Assembly (NCBI RefSeq): GCF_048773025.1
Contig: NC_133573.1
Span: 4,789,001-4,853,000, forward strand
Reading direction: 5' to 3'
DNA length: 64,000 nucleotides
Source: Camelus bactrianus
Lineage: Eukaryota; Chordata; Mammalia; Artiodactyla; Camelidae
Numbering within the stretch: the stretch's first letter is position 1; every line of letters starts with the position of its first letter. The notes under the pieces are model-generated. The model did no database searches, had not been told where the DNA came from, and saw nothing but the letters and a program-made list of their open reading frames with translations. Below are positions 1-9,400 of the stretch, piece after piece. The position numbers and the translations under genes are program-made.

Positions 1-2
1 GT

Positions 3-99
3 GTTCCCAAAAAGCTAGGTGAAGGACGGCTTTCACACACACTTACCTCTCAGAACTGAGCAAGTGGAGAGACGTTCGTTCATCTAGCACCAAGGGAAC
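3..99. repeat. Monomer dyad 3: long-range inverted repeat enclosing dyad 2
   Basis: The 16-bp string at 3-18 begins GTTCCC and ends GCTAG; the string at 84-99 begins CTAGC and ends GGGAAC. The outer 6 bp and inner 5 bp are complementary and the central 5 bp are not. In a single strand this would give an interrupted stem enclosing dyad 2. The arrangement recurs in most monomers, while variants such as aacaagatagg or gggaaaggg remove parts of it. This is a direct sequence observation; folding in vivo is inference. Confidence 0.5.
46..72. repeat. Monomer dyad 2: CTCAG-AA-CTGAG and outer TCTCTC/GAGAGA arms
   Basis: In the first monomer CTCAGAACTGAG lies at 49-60, a 5-bp inverted repeat around AA. 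In most other monomers the flanking bases also form TCTCTC and GAGAGA arms 15 bp apart; this first copy has CCTCTC instead. The two pairings overlap and cannot form together. The element is present array-wide, with variants such as ctctctgaactg (about 2,036 and 3,032) that break the inner dyad. No function is claimed. Confidence 0.6.
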
Positions 100-149
100 G
101 GGTTACAGGAGACACTTTTTCTCTGCTTTCTCAGTCTGTTTCCTAGTGC

Positions 150-185
150 CGGTTTGAAGTTCCTGCAGTTTTCACTGTCAAACCG
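150..185. repeat. Monomer dyad 1: 8-bp inverted repeat around the PstI site
   Basis: CGGTTTGA at 150-157 and TCAAACCG at 178-185 are perfect reverse complements separated by 20 bp, with CTGCAG at 163-168 in the loop. The dyad recurs in most monomers at the same place. Several variant classes weaken the right arm without a matching change on the left: TAAAACCG (for example about 1,174), TCACACCG (for example about 55,180 and 61,400) and TCAAACAG (for example about 2,171). A protein-binding dyad or cruciform is possible, but conservation here may only reflect shared descent. Confidence 0.7.
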
Positions 186-205
186 AGTTGGAGCTAGTAC
201 CTACC

Positions 206-215
206 CATATATATG
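206..215. repeat. Monomer AT-rich palindrome CATATATATG
   Basis: CATATATATG is a perfect 10-bp palindrome inside a near-palindrome CCATATATATGTATGG. It is one of the least variable parts of the monomer. Exceptions include catatgtatg at about 5,184, tatgtgtatg at about 14,641, ccttatatatg at about 29,819, 30,316, 49,485 and 50,233, and ccatagatatg at 55,207 and five places in 61,431-63,930. It resembles a TATA element, but no promoter is supported. Confidence 0.6.
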
Positions 216-249
216 TATGGAATGGAGTTTGCAACTGAAAAGAAACTTT

Positions 250-498
250 GTGTTCCCAACAAGCTAGGTGAAGGACGGCTTTCACACACACTTATCTCTC
301 AGAACTGAGCAAGTGGAGAGACGTTCGTTCATCTAGCACCAAGGGAACGGGTTGCAGGAGACACTTTTTCTCTGATTTCTCAGTCTGTTTCAAAGTGCCG
401 GTTTGAAGTTCCTGCAGTTTTCACTGTCAAACCGAGTTGGAGCTTGTACCTCCCTATATATATGTATGGAATGGAGTTTGCAACTGAAAAGAATCTTT
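250..498. repeat. Representative 249-bp monomer
   Basis: This copy serves as a description of the unit, with the start set at gtgttccc by convention. It has 111 G+C of 249 bases (44.6%). In order it contains GTTCCC/GCTAG near its start, a CA-rich run, the CTCAGAACTGAG dyad, TTCG, CTAGCACCAAGGGAAC, a pyrimidine tract, CGGTTTGA, the PstI site CTGCAG, TCAAACCG, a TATATATA-type palindrome and a purine-rich AACTGAAAAGAAAC tract. Six CpG sites occur in most monomers. This copy differs from common ones by caaagtgcc at 391 and tccctata near 461. No internal shorter direct repeat was evident, so the 249-bp unit looks simple rather than an obvious dimer. Confidence 0.95.
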
Positions 499-1689
499 GT
501 GTTCCCAACAAGCTAGGTGAAGGACGGCTTTCACACACACTTATCTCTCAGAACTGAGCAAGTGGAGAGACGTTCGTTCATCTAGCACCAAGGGAACGGG
601 TTGCAGGAGACACTTCTTCTCTGCTTTCTCAGTCTGTTTCCTAGTGCCGGTTTAAAGTTCCTGCAGTTTTCACTGTCACACCGATTTGGAGCTTGTACCT
701 CCCCATATATATGTATGGAATGGAGTTTGCAACTGAAAAGAAACTTTGTGTTCCCAACAAGCTCGGTGAAGGACGGCTTTCACACACACTTACCTCTCAG
801 AACTGAGCAAGTGGAGAGACGTTCGTTCATCTAGCACCAAGGGAACGGGTTGCAGGGGACACTTTTTCTCTGCTTTCTCAGTCTGTTTCCTAGTGCCGGT
901 TTGAAGTTCCTGCAGTTTTCACTGTGAAACAGAGTTGGAGCTTGTACCTCCCCATATATATGTATGGAATGGAGTTTGCAACTGAAAAGAAACTTTGTGT
1001 TCCCAACAAGCTAGGTGAAGGACGGCTTTCACACACACTTATCTCTCAGAACTGAGCAAGTGGAGAGACGTTCGTTCATCTAGCACCAAGGGAACGGGTT
1101 GCAGGAGACACTTTTTCTCTGATTTCTCAGTCTGTTTCCTAGTGCCGATTTGAAGTTCCTGCAGTTTTCACTGTAAAACCGAGATGGAGCTAGTACCTCC
1201 CCATATATATGTATGAATTAGAGTGCAACTGAAAAGAAACTTTGTGTTCCCAGCAAGCTAGGTGAAGGACGGCTTTCACACACACTTATCTCTCAGAACT
1301 GAGCAAGTGGAGAGACGTTCGTTCATCTAGCACCAAGGGAACGGGTTGCAGGAGACACTTTTTCTCTGCTTTCTCAGTCTGTTTCCTAGTGCCGGTTTGA
1401 AGTTCCTGCTGTTTTCACTGTCAAACCGAGTTGGAGCTAGTACCTCCCCATATATATGTATGGAATGGAGTTTGCAACTGAAAAGAAACTTTGTGTTCCC
1501 AACAAGCTAGGTGAAGGACGGCTTTCACACACACTTATCTCTCAGAACTGAGCAAGTGGAGAGACGTTCGTTCATCTAGCACCAAGGGAACGGGTTGCAG
1601 GAGACACTTTTTCTCTGCTTTCTCAGTCTGTTTCCTAGTGCCGGTTTGAAGTTCCTGCAGTTTTCACTGTCAAACCGAGTTGGAGCTAC

Positions 1690-3845
1690 TACCTCCCCAT
1701 ATATATGTATGGAATGGAGTTTGCAACTGAAAAGAAACTTTGTGTTCCCAACAAGCTAGGTGAAGGACGGCTTTCACACACACTTATCTCTCAGAACTGA
1801 GCAAGTGGAGAGACGTTCGTTCATCTAGCACCAAGGGAACGGGTTGCAGGAGACACTATTTCTCTGCATTCTCAGTCTGTTTCCTAGTGCCGGTTTAAAG
1901 TTCCTGCAGTTTTCACTGTCAAACCGAGTTGGAGCTACTACCTCCCCATATATATGTATGGAATGGAGTTTGCACCTGAAAAGAAACTTTGTGTTCCCAA
2001 CAAGCTAGGTGAAGGACGGCTTTCACACACACTTATCTCTCTGAACTGAGCAAGTGGAGAGACGTTCTTTCATCTAGCACCAAGGGAACGGGATGCAGGA
2101 GACACTTTTTCTCTGCTTTCTCAGTCTGTTTCCTAGTGCCGGTTTGAAGTTCCTGCAGTTTTCACTGTCAAACAGTGTTGGAGCTAGTACCTTCCCATAT
2201 ATATGTATGGAATGGAGTTTGCAACTGAAAAGAAACTTTGTGTTCCCAACAAGCTAGGTGAAGGATGGCTTTCACACACACTTATCTCTCAGAACTGAGC
2301 AAGTGGAGAGACGTTCGTTCATCTAGCACCAAGGGAACGGGTTGCAGGAGACACTTTTTCTCTGTTTTCTCAGTCTGTTTCCTAGTGCCGGTTTGAAGTT
2401 CCTGCAGTTTTCACTGTCAAACCGAGTTGGAGCTACTACCTCCCCATATATATGTATGGAATGGAGTTTGCAACTGAAAAGAAACTTTGTGTTCCCAAAA
2501 AGCTAGGTGAAGGACGGCTTTCACACACACTTACCTCTCAGAACTGAGCAAGTGGAGAGACGTTCGTTCATCTAGCACCAAGGGAACGGGTTACAGGAGA
2601 CACTTTTTCTCTGCTTTCTCAGTCTGTTTCCTAGTGCCGGTTTGAAGTTCCTGCAGTTTTCACTGTCAAACCGAGTTGGAGCTTGTACCTCCCCATATAT
2701 ATGTATGGAATGGAGTTTGCAACTGAAAAGAAACTTTGTGTTCCCAACAAGCTAGGTGAAGGACGGCTTTCACACACACTTATCTCTCAGAACTGAGCAA
2801 GTGGAGAGACGTTCGTTCATCTAGCACCAAGGGAACGGGTTGCAGGAGACACTATTTCTCTGCATTCTCAGTCTGTTTCCTAGTGCCGGTTTAAAGTTCC
2901 TGCAGTTTTCACTGTCAAACCGAGTTGGAGCTACTACCTCCCCATATATATGTATGGAATGGAGTTTGCACCTGAAAAGAAACTTTGTGTTCCCAACAAG
3001 CTAGGTGAAGGACGGCTTTCACACACACTTATCTCTCTGAACTGAGCAAGTGGAGAGACGTTCTTTCATCTAGCACCAAGGGAACGGGATGCAGGAGACA
3101 CTTTTTCTCTGCTTTCTCAGTCTGTTTCCTAGTGCCGGTTTGAAGTTCCTGCAGTTTTCACTGTCAAACAGTGTTGGAGCTAGTACCTTCCCATATATAT
3201 GTATGGAATGGAGTTTGCAACTGAAAAGAAACTTTGTGTTCCCAACAAGCTAGGTGAAGGATGGCTTTCACACACACTTATCTCTCAGAACTGAGCAAGT
3301 GGAGAGACGTTCGTTCATCTAGCACCAAGGGAACGGGTTGCAGGAGACACTTTTTCTCTGTTTTCTCAGTCTGTTTCCTAGTGCCGGTTTGAAGTTCCTG
3401 CAGTTTTCACTGTCAAACCGAGTTGGAGCTACTACCTCCCCATATATATGTATGGAATGGAGTTTGCAACTGAAAAGAAACTTTGTGTTCCCAAAAAGCT
3501 AGGTGAAGGACGGCTTTCACACACACTTACCTCTCAGAACTGAGCAAGTGGAGAGACGTTCGTTCATCTAGCACCAAGGGAACGGGTTACAGGAGACACT
3601 TTTTCTCTGCTTTCTCAGTCTGTTTCCTAGTGCCGGTTTGAAGTTCCTGCAGTTTTCACTGTCAAACCGAGTTGGAGCTTGTACCTCCCCATATATATGT
3701 ATGGAATGGAGTTTGCAACTGAAAAGAAACTTTGTGTTCCCAACAAGCTAGGTGAAGGACGGCTTTCACACACACTTATCTCTCAGAACTGAGCAAGTGG
3801 AGAGACGTTCGTTCATCTAGCACCAAGGGAACGGGTTGCAGGAGA
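1690..3845. repeat. 996-bp (4-monomer) tandem duplication
   Basis: Diagnostic variants repeat at exactly 996 bp: acactatttc at 1,853 and 2,849, ttaaagttcc at 1,895 and 2,891, cccaaaaagc at 2,494 and 3,490. Other shared markers are gcacctgaaaag, ctctctgaactg, gttctttcatc, gggatgcagg, cagtgttgg and gaaggatggc. The match stops upstream of about 1,690 (ctactacc versus cttgtacc) and past 3,845 (gcattctc versus gatttctc). A part is seen again after another eight monomers (4,839 onward). The near absence of differences suggests a recent event. Confidence 0.88.
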
Positions 3846-5985
3846 CACTTTTTCTCTGATTTCTCAGTCTGTTTCAAAGTGCCGGTTTGAAGTTCCTGCA
3901 GTTTTCACTGTCAAACCGAGTTGGAGCTTGTACCTCCCCATATATATGTATGGAATGGAGTTTGCAACTGAAAAGAAACTTTGTGTTCCCAACAAGCTAG
4001 GTGAAGGACGGCTTTCACACACACTTATCTCTCAGTACTGAGCAAGTGGAGAGACGTTCGTTCATCTAGCACCAAGGGAACGGGTTGCAGGAGACACTTT
4101 TTCTCTGATTTCTCAGTCTGTTTCCTAGTGCCGGTTTGAAGTTCCTGCAGTTTTCACTGTAAAACCGAGATGGAGCTAGTACCTCCCCATATATATGTAT
4201 GAATTAGAGTGCAACTGAAAAGAAACTTTGTGTTCCCAACAAGCTAGGTGAAGGACGGCTTTCACACACACTTATCTCTCAGAACTGAGCAAGTGGAGAG
4301 ATGTTCGTTCATCTAGCACCAAGGGAACGGGTTGCAGGAGACACTTTTTCTCTGCTTTCTCAGTCTGTTTCCTAGTGCCGGTTTGAAGTTCCTGCTGTTT
4401 TCACTGTCAAACCGAGTTGGAGCTACTACCTCCCCATATATATGTATGGAATGGAGTTTGCAACTGAAAAGAAACTTTGTGTTCCCAACAAGCTAGGTGA
4501 AGGACGGCTTTCACACACACTTATCTCTCAGAACTGAGCAAGTGGAGAGACGTTCGTTCATCTAGCACCAAGGGAACGGGTTGCAGGAGACACTTTTTCT
4601 CTGCTTTCTCAGTCTGTTTCCTAGTGCCGGTTTGAAGTTCCTGCAGTTTTCACTGTCAAACCGAGTTGGAGCTACTACCTCCCCATATATATGTATGGAA
4701 TGGAGTTTGCAACTGAAAAGAAACTTTGTGTTCCCAACAAGCTAGGTGAAGGACGGCTTTCACACACACTTATCTCTCAGAACTGAGCAAGTGGAGAGAC
4801 GTTCGTTCATCTAGCACCAAGGGAACGGGTTGCAGGAGACACTTTTTCTCTGCATTCTCAGTCTGTTTCCTAGTGCCGGTTTAAAGTTCCTGCAGTTTTC
4901 ACTGTCAAACCGAGTTGGAGCTACTACCTCCCCATATATATGTATGGAATGGAGTTTGCACCTGAAAAGAAACTTTGTGTTCCCAACAAGCTAGGTGAAG
5001 GACGGCTTTCACACACACTTATCTCTCTGAACTGAGCAAGTGGAGAGACGTTCTTTCATCTAGCACCAAGGGAACGGGTTGCAGGAGACACTTTTTCTCT
5101 GCTTTCTCAGTCTGTTTCCTAGTGCCGGTTTGAAGTTCCTGCAGTTTTCACTGTCAAACAGTGTTGGAGCTAGTACCTTCCCATATGTATGTATGGAATG
5201 GAGTTTGCAACTGAAAAGAAACTTTGTGTTCCCAACAAGCTAGGTGAAGGATGGCTTTCACACACACTTATCTCTCAGAACTGAGCAAGTGGAGAGACGT
5301 TCGTTCATCTAGCACCAAGGGAACGGGTTGCAGGAGACACTTTTCTCTGTTTTCTCAGTCTGTTTCCTAGTGCCGGTTTGAAGTTCCGGCAGTTTTCACT
5401 GTCAAACCGAGTTGGAGCTACTACCTCCCCATATATATGTATGGAATGGAGTTTGCAACTGAAAAGAAACTTTGTGTTCCCAAAAAGCTAGGTGAAGGAC
5501 GGCTTTCACACACACTTACCTCTCAGAACTGAGCAAGTGGAGAGACGTTCGTTCATCTAGCACCAAGGGAACGGGTTACAGGAGACACTTTTTCTCTGCT
5601 TTCTCAGTCTGTTTCCTAGTGCCGGTTTGAAGTTCCTGCAGTTTTCACTGTCAAACCGAGTTGGAGCTTGTACCTCCCCATATATATGTATGGAATGGAG
5701 TTTGCAACTGAAAAGAAACTTTGTGTTCCCAACAAGCTAGGTGAAGGACGGCTTTCACACACACTTATCTCTCAGAACTGAGCAAGTGGAGAGACGTTCG
5801 TTCATCTAGCACCAAGGGAACGGGTTGCAGGAGACACTTTTTCTCTGATTTCTCAGTCTGTTTCAAAGTGCCGGTTTGAAGTTCCTGCAGTTTTCACTGT
5901 CAAACCGAGTTGGAGCTTGTACCTCCCCATATATATGTATGGAATGGAGTTTGCAACTGAAAAGAAACTTTGTGTTCCCAACAAG
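2850..5985. repeat. About 1,989-bp (8-monomer) duplication
   Basis: Markers at 2,891, 3,490 and 3,875 recur at 4,881, 5,479 and 5,864, offsets of 1,990, 1,989 and 1,989. Eight monomers would be 1,992; the shortfall includes the 2-bp-short monomer at 4,201 and a 1-bp-short pyrimidine tract near 5,341. Copies differ at a few sites, such as gggatgcagg at 3,087 versus gggttgcagg at 5,077. Confidence 0.82.
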
Positions 5986-6480
5986 CTAGGTGAAGGACGG
6001 CTTTCACATACAATTATCTCTCAGAACTGAGCAAGTGGAGAGACATTCGTTCATCTAGCACCAAGGGAACGGGTGGCAGGAGACACTTTTTCTCTGCTTT
6101 CTCAGTCTGTTTCCTAGTGCCGGTTTGAAGTTCCTGCAGTTTTCACTGACAAACCGAGTTGGAGCTACTACCTCCCCATATATATGTATGGAATGGAGTT
6201 TGCAACTGAAAAGAAACTTTGTGTTCCCAACAAGCTAGGTGAAGGACGGCTTTCACACACACTTATCTCTCAGAACTGAGCAAGTGGAGAGACGTTCGTT
6301 CATCTAGCACCAAGGGAATGGGTTGCAGGAGACACTTTTTCTCTGCTTTCTCAGTCTGTTTCCTAGTGCCGGTTTGAAGTTCCTGCAGTTTTCACTGTCA
6401 AACCGAGTTGGAGCTAGTATCTCCCCATATATATGTATGGAATGGAGTTTGCAACTGAAGAGAAACTTTGTGTTCCCAAC

Positions 6481-9400
6481 AAGCTAGGTGAAGGACGGCT
6501 TTCACACACACTTATCTCTCTGAACTGAGCAAGTGGAGAGACGTTCGTTCATCTAGCACCAAGAGAACGGGTTGCAGGAGACACTTTTTCTCTGCATTCT
6601 CAGTCTGTTTCCTAGTGCCGGTTTAAAGTTCCTGCAGTTTTCACTGTCAAACCGAGTTGGAGCTACTACCTCCCCATATATATGTATGGAATGGTGTTTG
6701 CACCTGAAAAGAAACTTTGTGTTCCCAACAAGCTAGGTGAAGGACGGCTTTCTCACACACTTATCTCTCAGAACTGAGCAAGTGGAGGGACGTTCGTTCA
6801 TCTAGCAACAAGGGAACGGGTTGCAGGAGACACTTTTTCTCTGCTTTCTCAGTCTGTTTCCTAGTGCCGGTTTGAAGTTCCTGCAGTTTTCACTGTCAAA
6901 CAGTGTTGGAGCTAGTACCTCCCCATATATATGCATGGAATGGAGTTTGCAACTGAAAAGAAACTTTGTGTTCCTAACAAGCTAGGTGAAGGACGGCTTT
7001 CACACACACTTATCTCTCAGAACTGAGCAAGTGGAGAGACGTTCGTTCATCTAGCACCAATGGAACGGGTTGCAGGAGACACTTTTTCTCTGCTTTCTCA
7101 GTCTGTTTCCTAGTGCCGGTTTGAAGTTCCTGCAGTTTTCACTGTCAAACCGATTTGGAGCTTGTACCTCCCCATATATATGTATGGAATGGAGTTTGCA
7201 ACTGAAAAGAAACTTTGTGTTCCCAAAAAGCTAGGTGAAGGACGGCTTTCACACACACTTACCTCTCAGAACTGAGCAAGTGGAGAGACGTTCGTTCATC
7301 TAGCACCAAGGGAACGGGTTTCAGGAGACACTTTTTCTCTGCTTTCTCAGTCTGTTTTCTAGTGCCGGTTTGAAGTTCCTGCAGTTTTCACTGTCAAACA
7401 GTGTTGGAGCTAGTACCTCCCCATATATATGTATGGAATGGAGTTTGCAACTGAAAAGAAACTTTGTGTTCCCAACAAGCTAGATGAAGGACGGCTTTCA
7501 CACACACTTATCTCTCAGAACTGAGCAAGTGGAGGGACGTTCGTTCATCTAGCACCAAGGGAACGGGTTGCAGGAGACACTTTTTCTCTGCTTTCTCAGT
7601 CTGTTTCCTAGTGCCGGTTTGAAGTTCCTGCAGTTTTCACTGTCAAACCGAGTTGGAGCTAGTACCTCCCCATATATATGTATGGAATGGAGTTTGCAAC
7701 TGAAAAGAAACTTTGTGTTCACAACAAGCTAGGTGAATGACGGCTTTCACACACACTTATCTCTCAGAACTGAGCAAGTGGAGAGACGTTCGTTCATCTA
7801 GCACCAAGGGAACGGGTTGCAGGAGACACTTTTTCTCTGCTTTCTCAGTCTGTTTCCTAGTGCCGGTTTGAAGTTCCTGCAGTTTTCACTGTCAAACCGA
7901 GTTGGAGCTTGTACCTCCCCATATATATGTATGGAATGGAGTTTGCAACTGAAAAGAAACTTTGTGTTCCCAACAAGCTAGGTGAAGGACGGCTTTCACA
8001 CACACTTATCTCTCAGAACTGAGCAAGTGGAGAGACGTTCGTTCATCTAGCACCAAGGGAACGGGTTGCAGGAGACACTTTTCTCTGCTTTCTCAGTCTG
8101 TTTCCTAGTGCCGGTTTGAAGTTCCTGCTGTTTTCACTGTCAAACCGAGTTGGAGCTAGTACCTCCCCATATATATGTATGGAATGGAGTTGGCAACTGA
8201 AAAGAAACTTTGTGTTCCCAACAAGCTAGGTGAAGGACGGCTTTCACACACACTTATCTCTAAGAACTGAGCAAGTGGAGAGACGTTCGTTCATCTAGCA
8301 CCAAGGGAACGGGTTGCAGGAGACACTATTTCTCTGCTTTCTCAGTCTGTTTCCTAGTGCCGGTTTGAAGTTCCTGCAGTTTTCACTGACAAACCGAGTT
8401 GGAGCTACTACCTCCCCATATATATGTATGGAATGGAGTTTGCAACTGAAAAGAAACTTTGTGTTCCCAACAAGCTAGGTGAAGGACGGCTTTCACACAC
8501 ACTTATCTCTCAGAACTGAGCAAGTGGAGAGACGTTCGTTCATCTAGCACCAAGGGAACGGGTTGCAGGAGACACTTTTTCTCTGCATTCTCAGTCTGTT
8601 TCCTAGTGCCGGTTTAAAGTTCCTGCAGTTTTCACTGTCAAACCGAGTTGGAGCTACTACCTCCCCATATATATGTATGGAATGGTGTTTGCACCTGAAA
8701 AGAAACTTTGTGTTCCCAACAAGCTAGGTGAAGGACGGCTTTCACACACACTTATCTCTCAGAACTGAGCAAGTGGAGAGACGTTCGTTCATCTAGCACC
8801 AAGGGAACGGGTTGCAGGAGACACTTTTTCTCTGCTTTCTCAGTCTGTTTCCTAGTGCCGGTTTGAAGATCCTGCAGTTTTCACTGTAAAACCGAGTTGG
8901 AGCTTGTACCTCCCCATATATATGTATGGAATGGAGTTTGCACCTGAAAAGAAACTTTGTGTTCCCAACAAGCTATGTGAAGGACGGCTTTCACACACAC
9001 TTATCTCTCTGAACTGAGCAAGTGGAGAGACGTTCGTTCATCTAGCACCAAGAGAACGGGTTGCAGGAGACACTTTTTCTCTGCATTCTCAGTCTGTTTC
9101 CTAGTGCCGGTTTAAAGTTCCTGCAGTTTTCACTGTCAAACCGAGTTGGAGCTACTACCTCCCCATATATATGTATGGAATGGTGTTTGCACCTGAAAAG
9201 AAACTTTGTGTTCCCAACAAGCTAGGTGAAGGACGGCTTTCTCACACACTTATCTCTCAGAACTGAGCAAGTGGAGGGACGTTCGTTCATCTAGCAACAA
9301 GGGAACGGGTTGCAGGAGACACTTTTTCTCTGCTTTCTCAGTCTGTTTCCTAGTGCCGGTTTGAAGTTCCTGCAGTTTTCACTGTCAAACAGTGTTGGAG

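Larger units (their letters stand above)
1..6480. repeat. Array segment 1: monomers in 4-mer and 8-mer duplications
   Basis: About 26 monomers. The marker cccaaaaagc occurs at 6, 2,494, 3,490 and 5,479, spacings of 10, 4 and 8 monomers less a few bases. Monomers with ttaaagttcc preceded by gcattctc occur at 1,895, 2,891 and 4,881. caaagtgcc occurs at 391, 3,875 and 5,864. Two monomers carry a net 2-bp shortening next to the AT palindrome (gaattagag at 1,215 and 4,201). No sequence other than the satellite is present. Confidence 0.9.

Noticed and set aside
56-80. RNA polymerase III A-box-like (TGAGCAAGTGG) and B-box-like (GTTCGTTCA) strings, suggesting a SINE or tRNA origin
   Set aside because: The A-like match is imperfect (about 9 of 11) and the B-like one weaker. 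They are only about 17 bp apart from start to start, far too close for a tRNA-type promoter, and no tRNA fold was found.
206-220. TATA-box promoter in each monomer
   Set aside because: The AT palindrome is present in all monomers, and there is no supported transcript, initiator or coding region downstream. It is described as a repeat element only.
250-498. The 249-bp monomer as an ancient dimer or trimer of a shorter unit
   Set aside because: Only short similarities such as tctcag occur between parts of the monomer. No consistent internal period was visible by eye.
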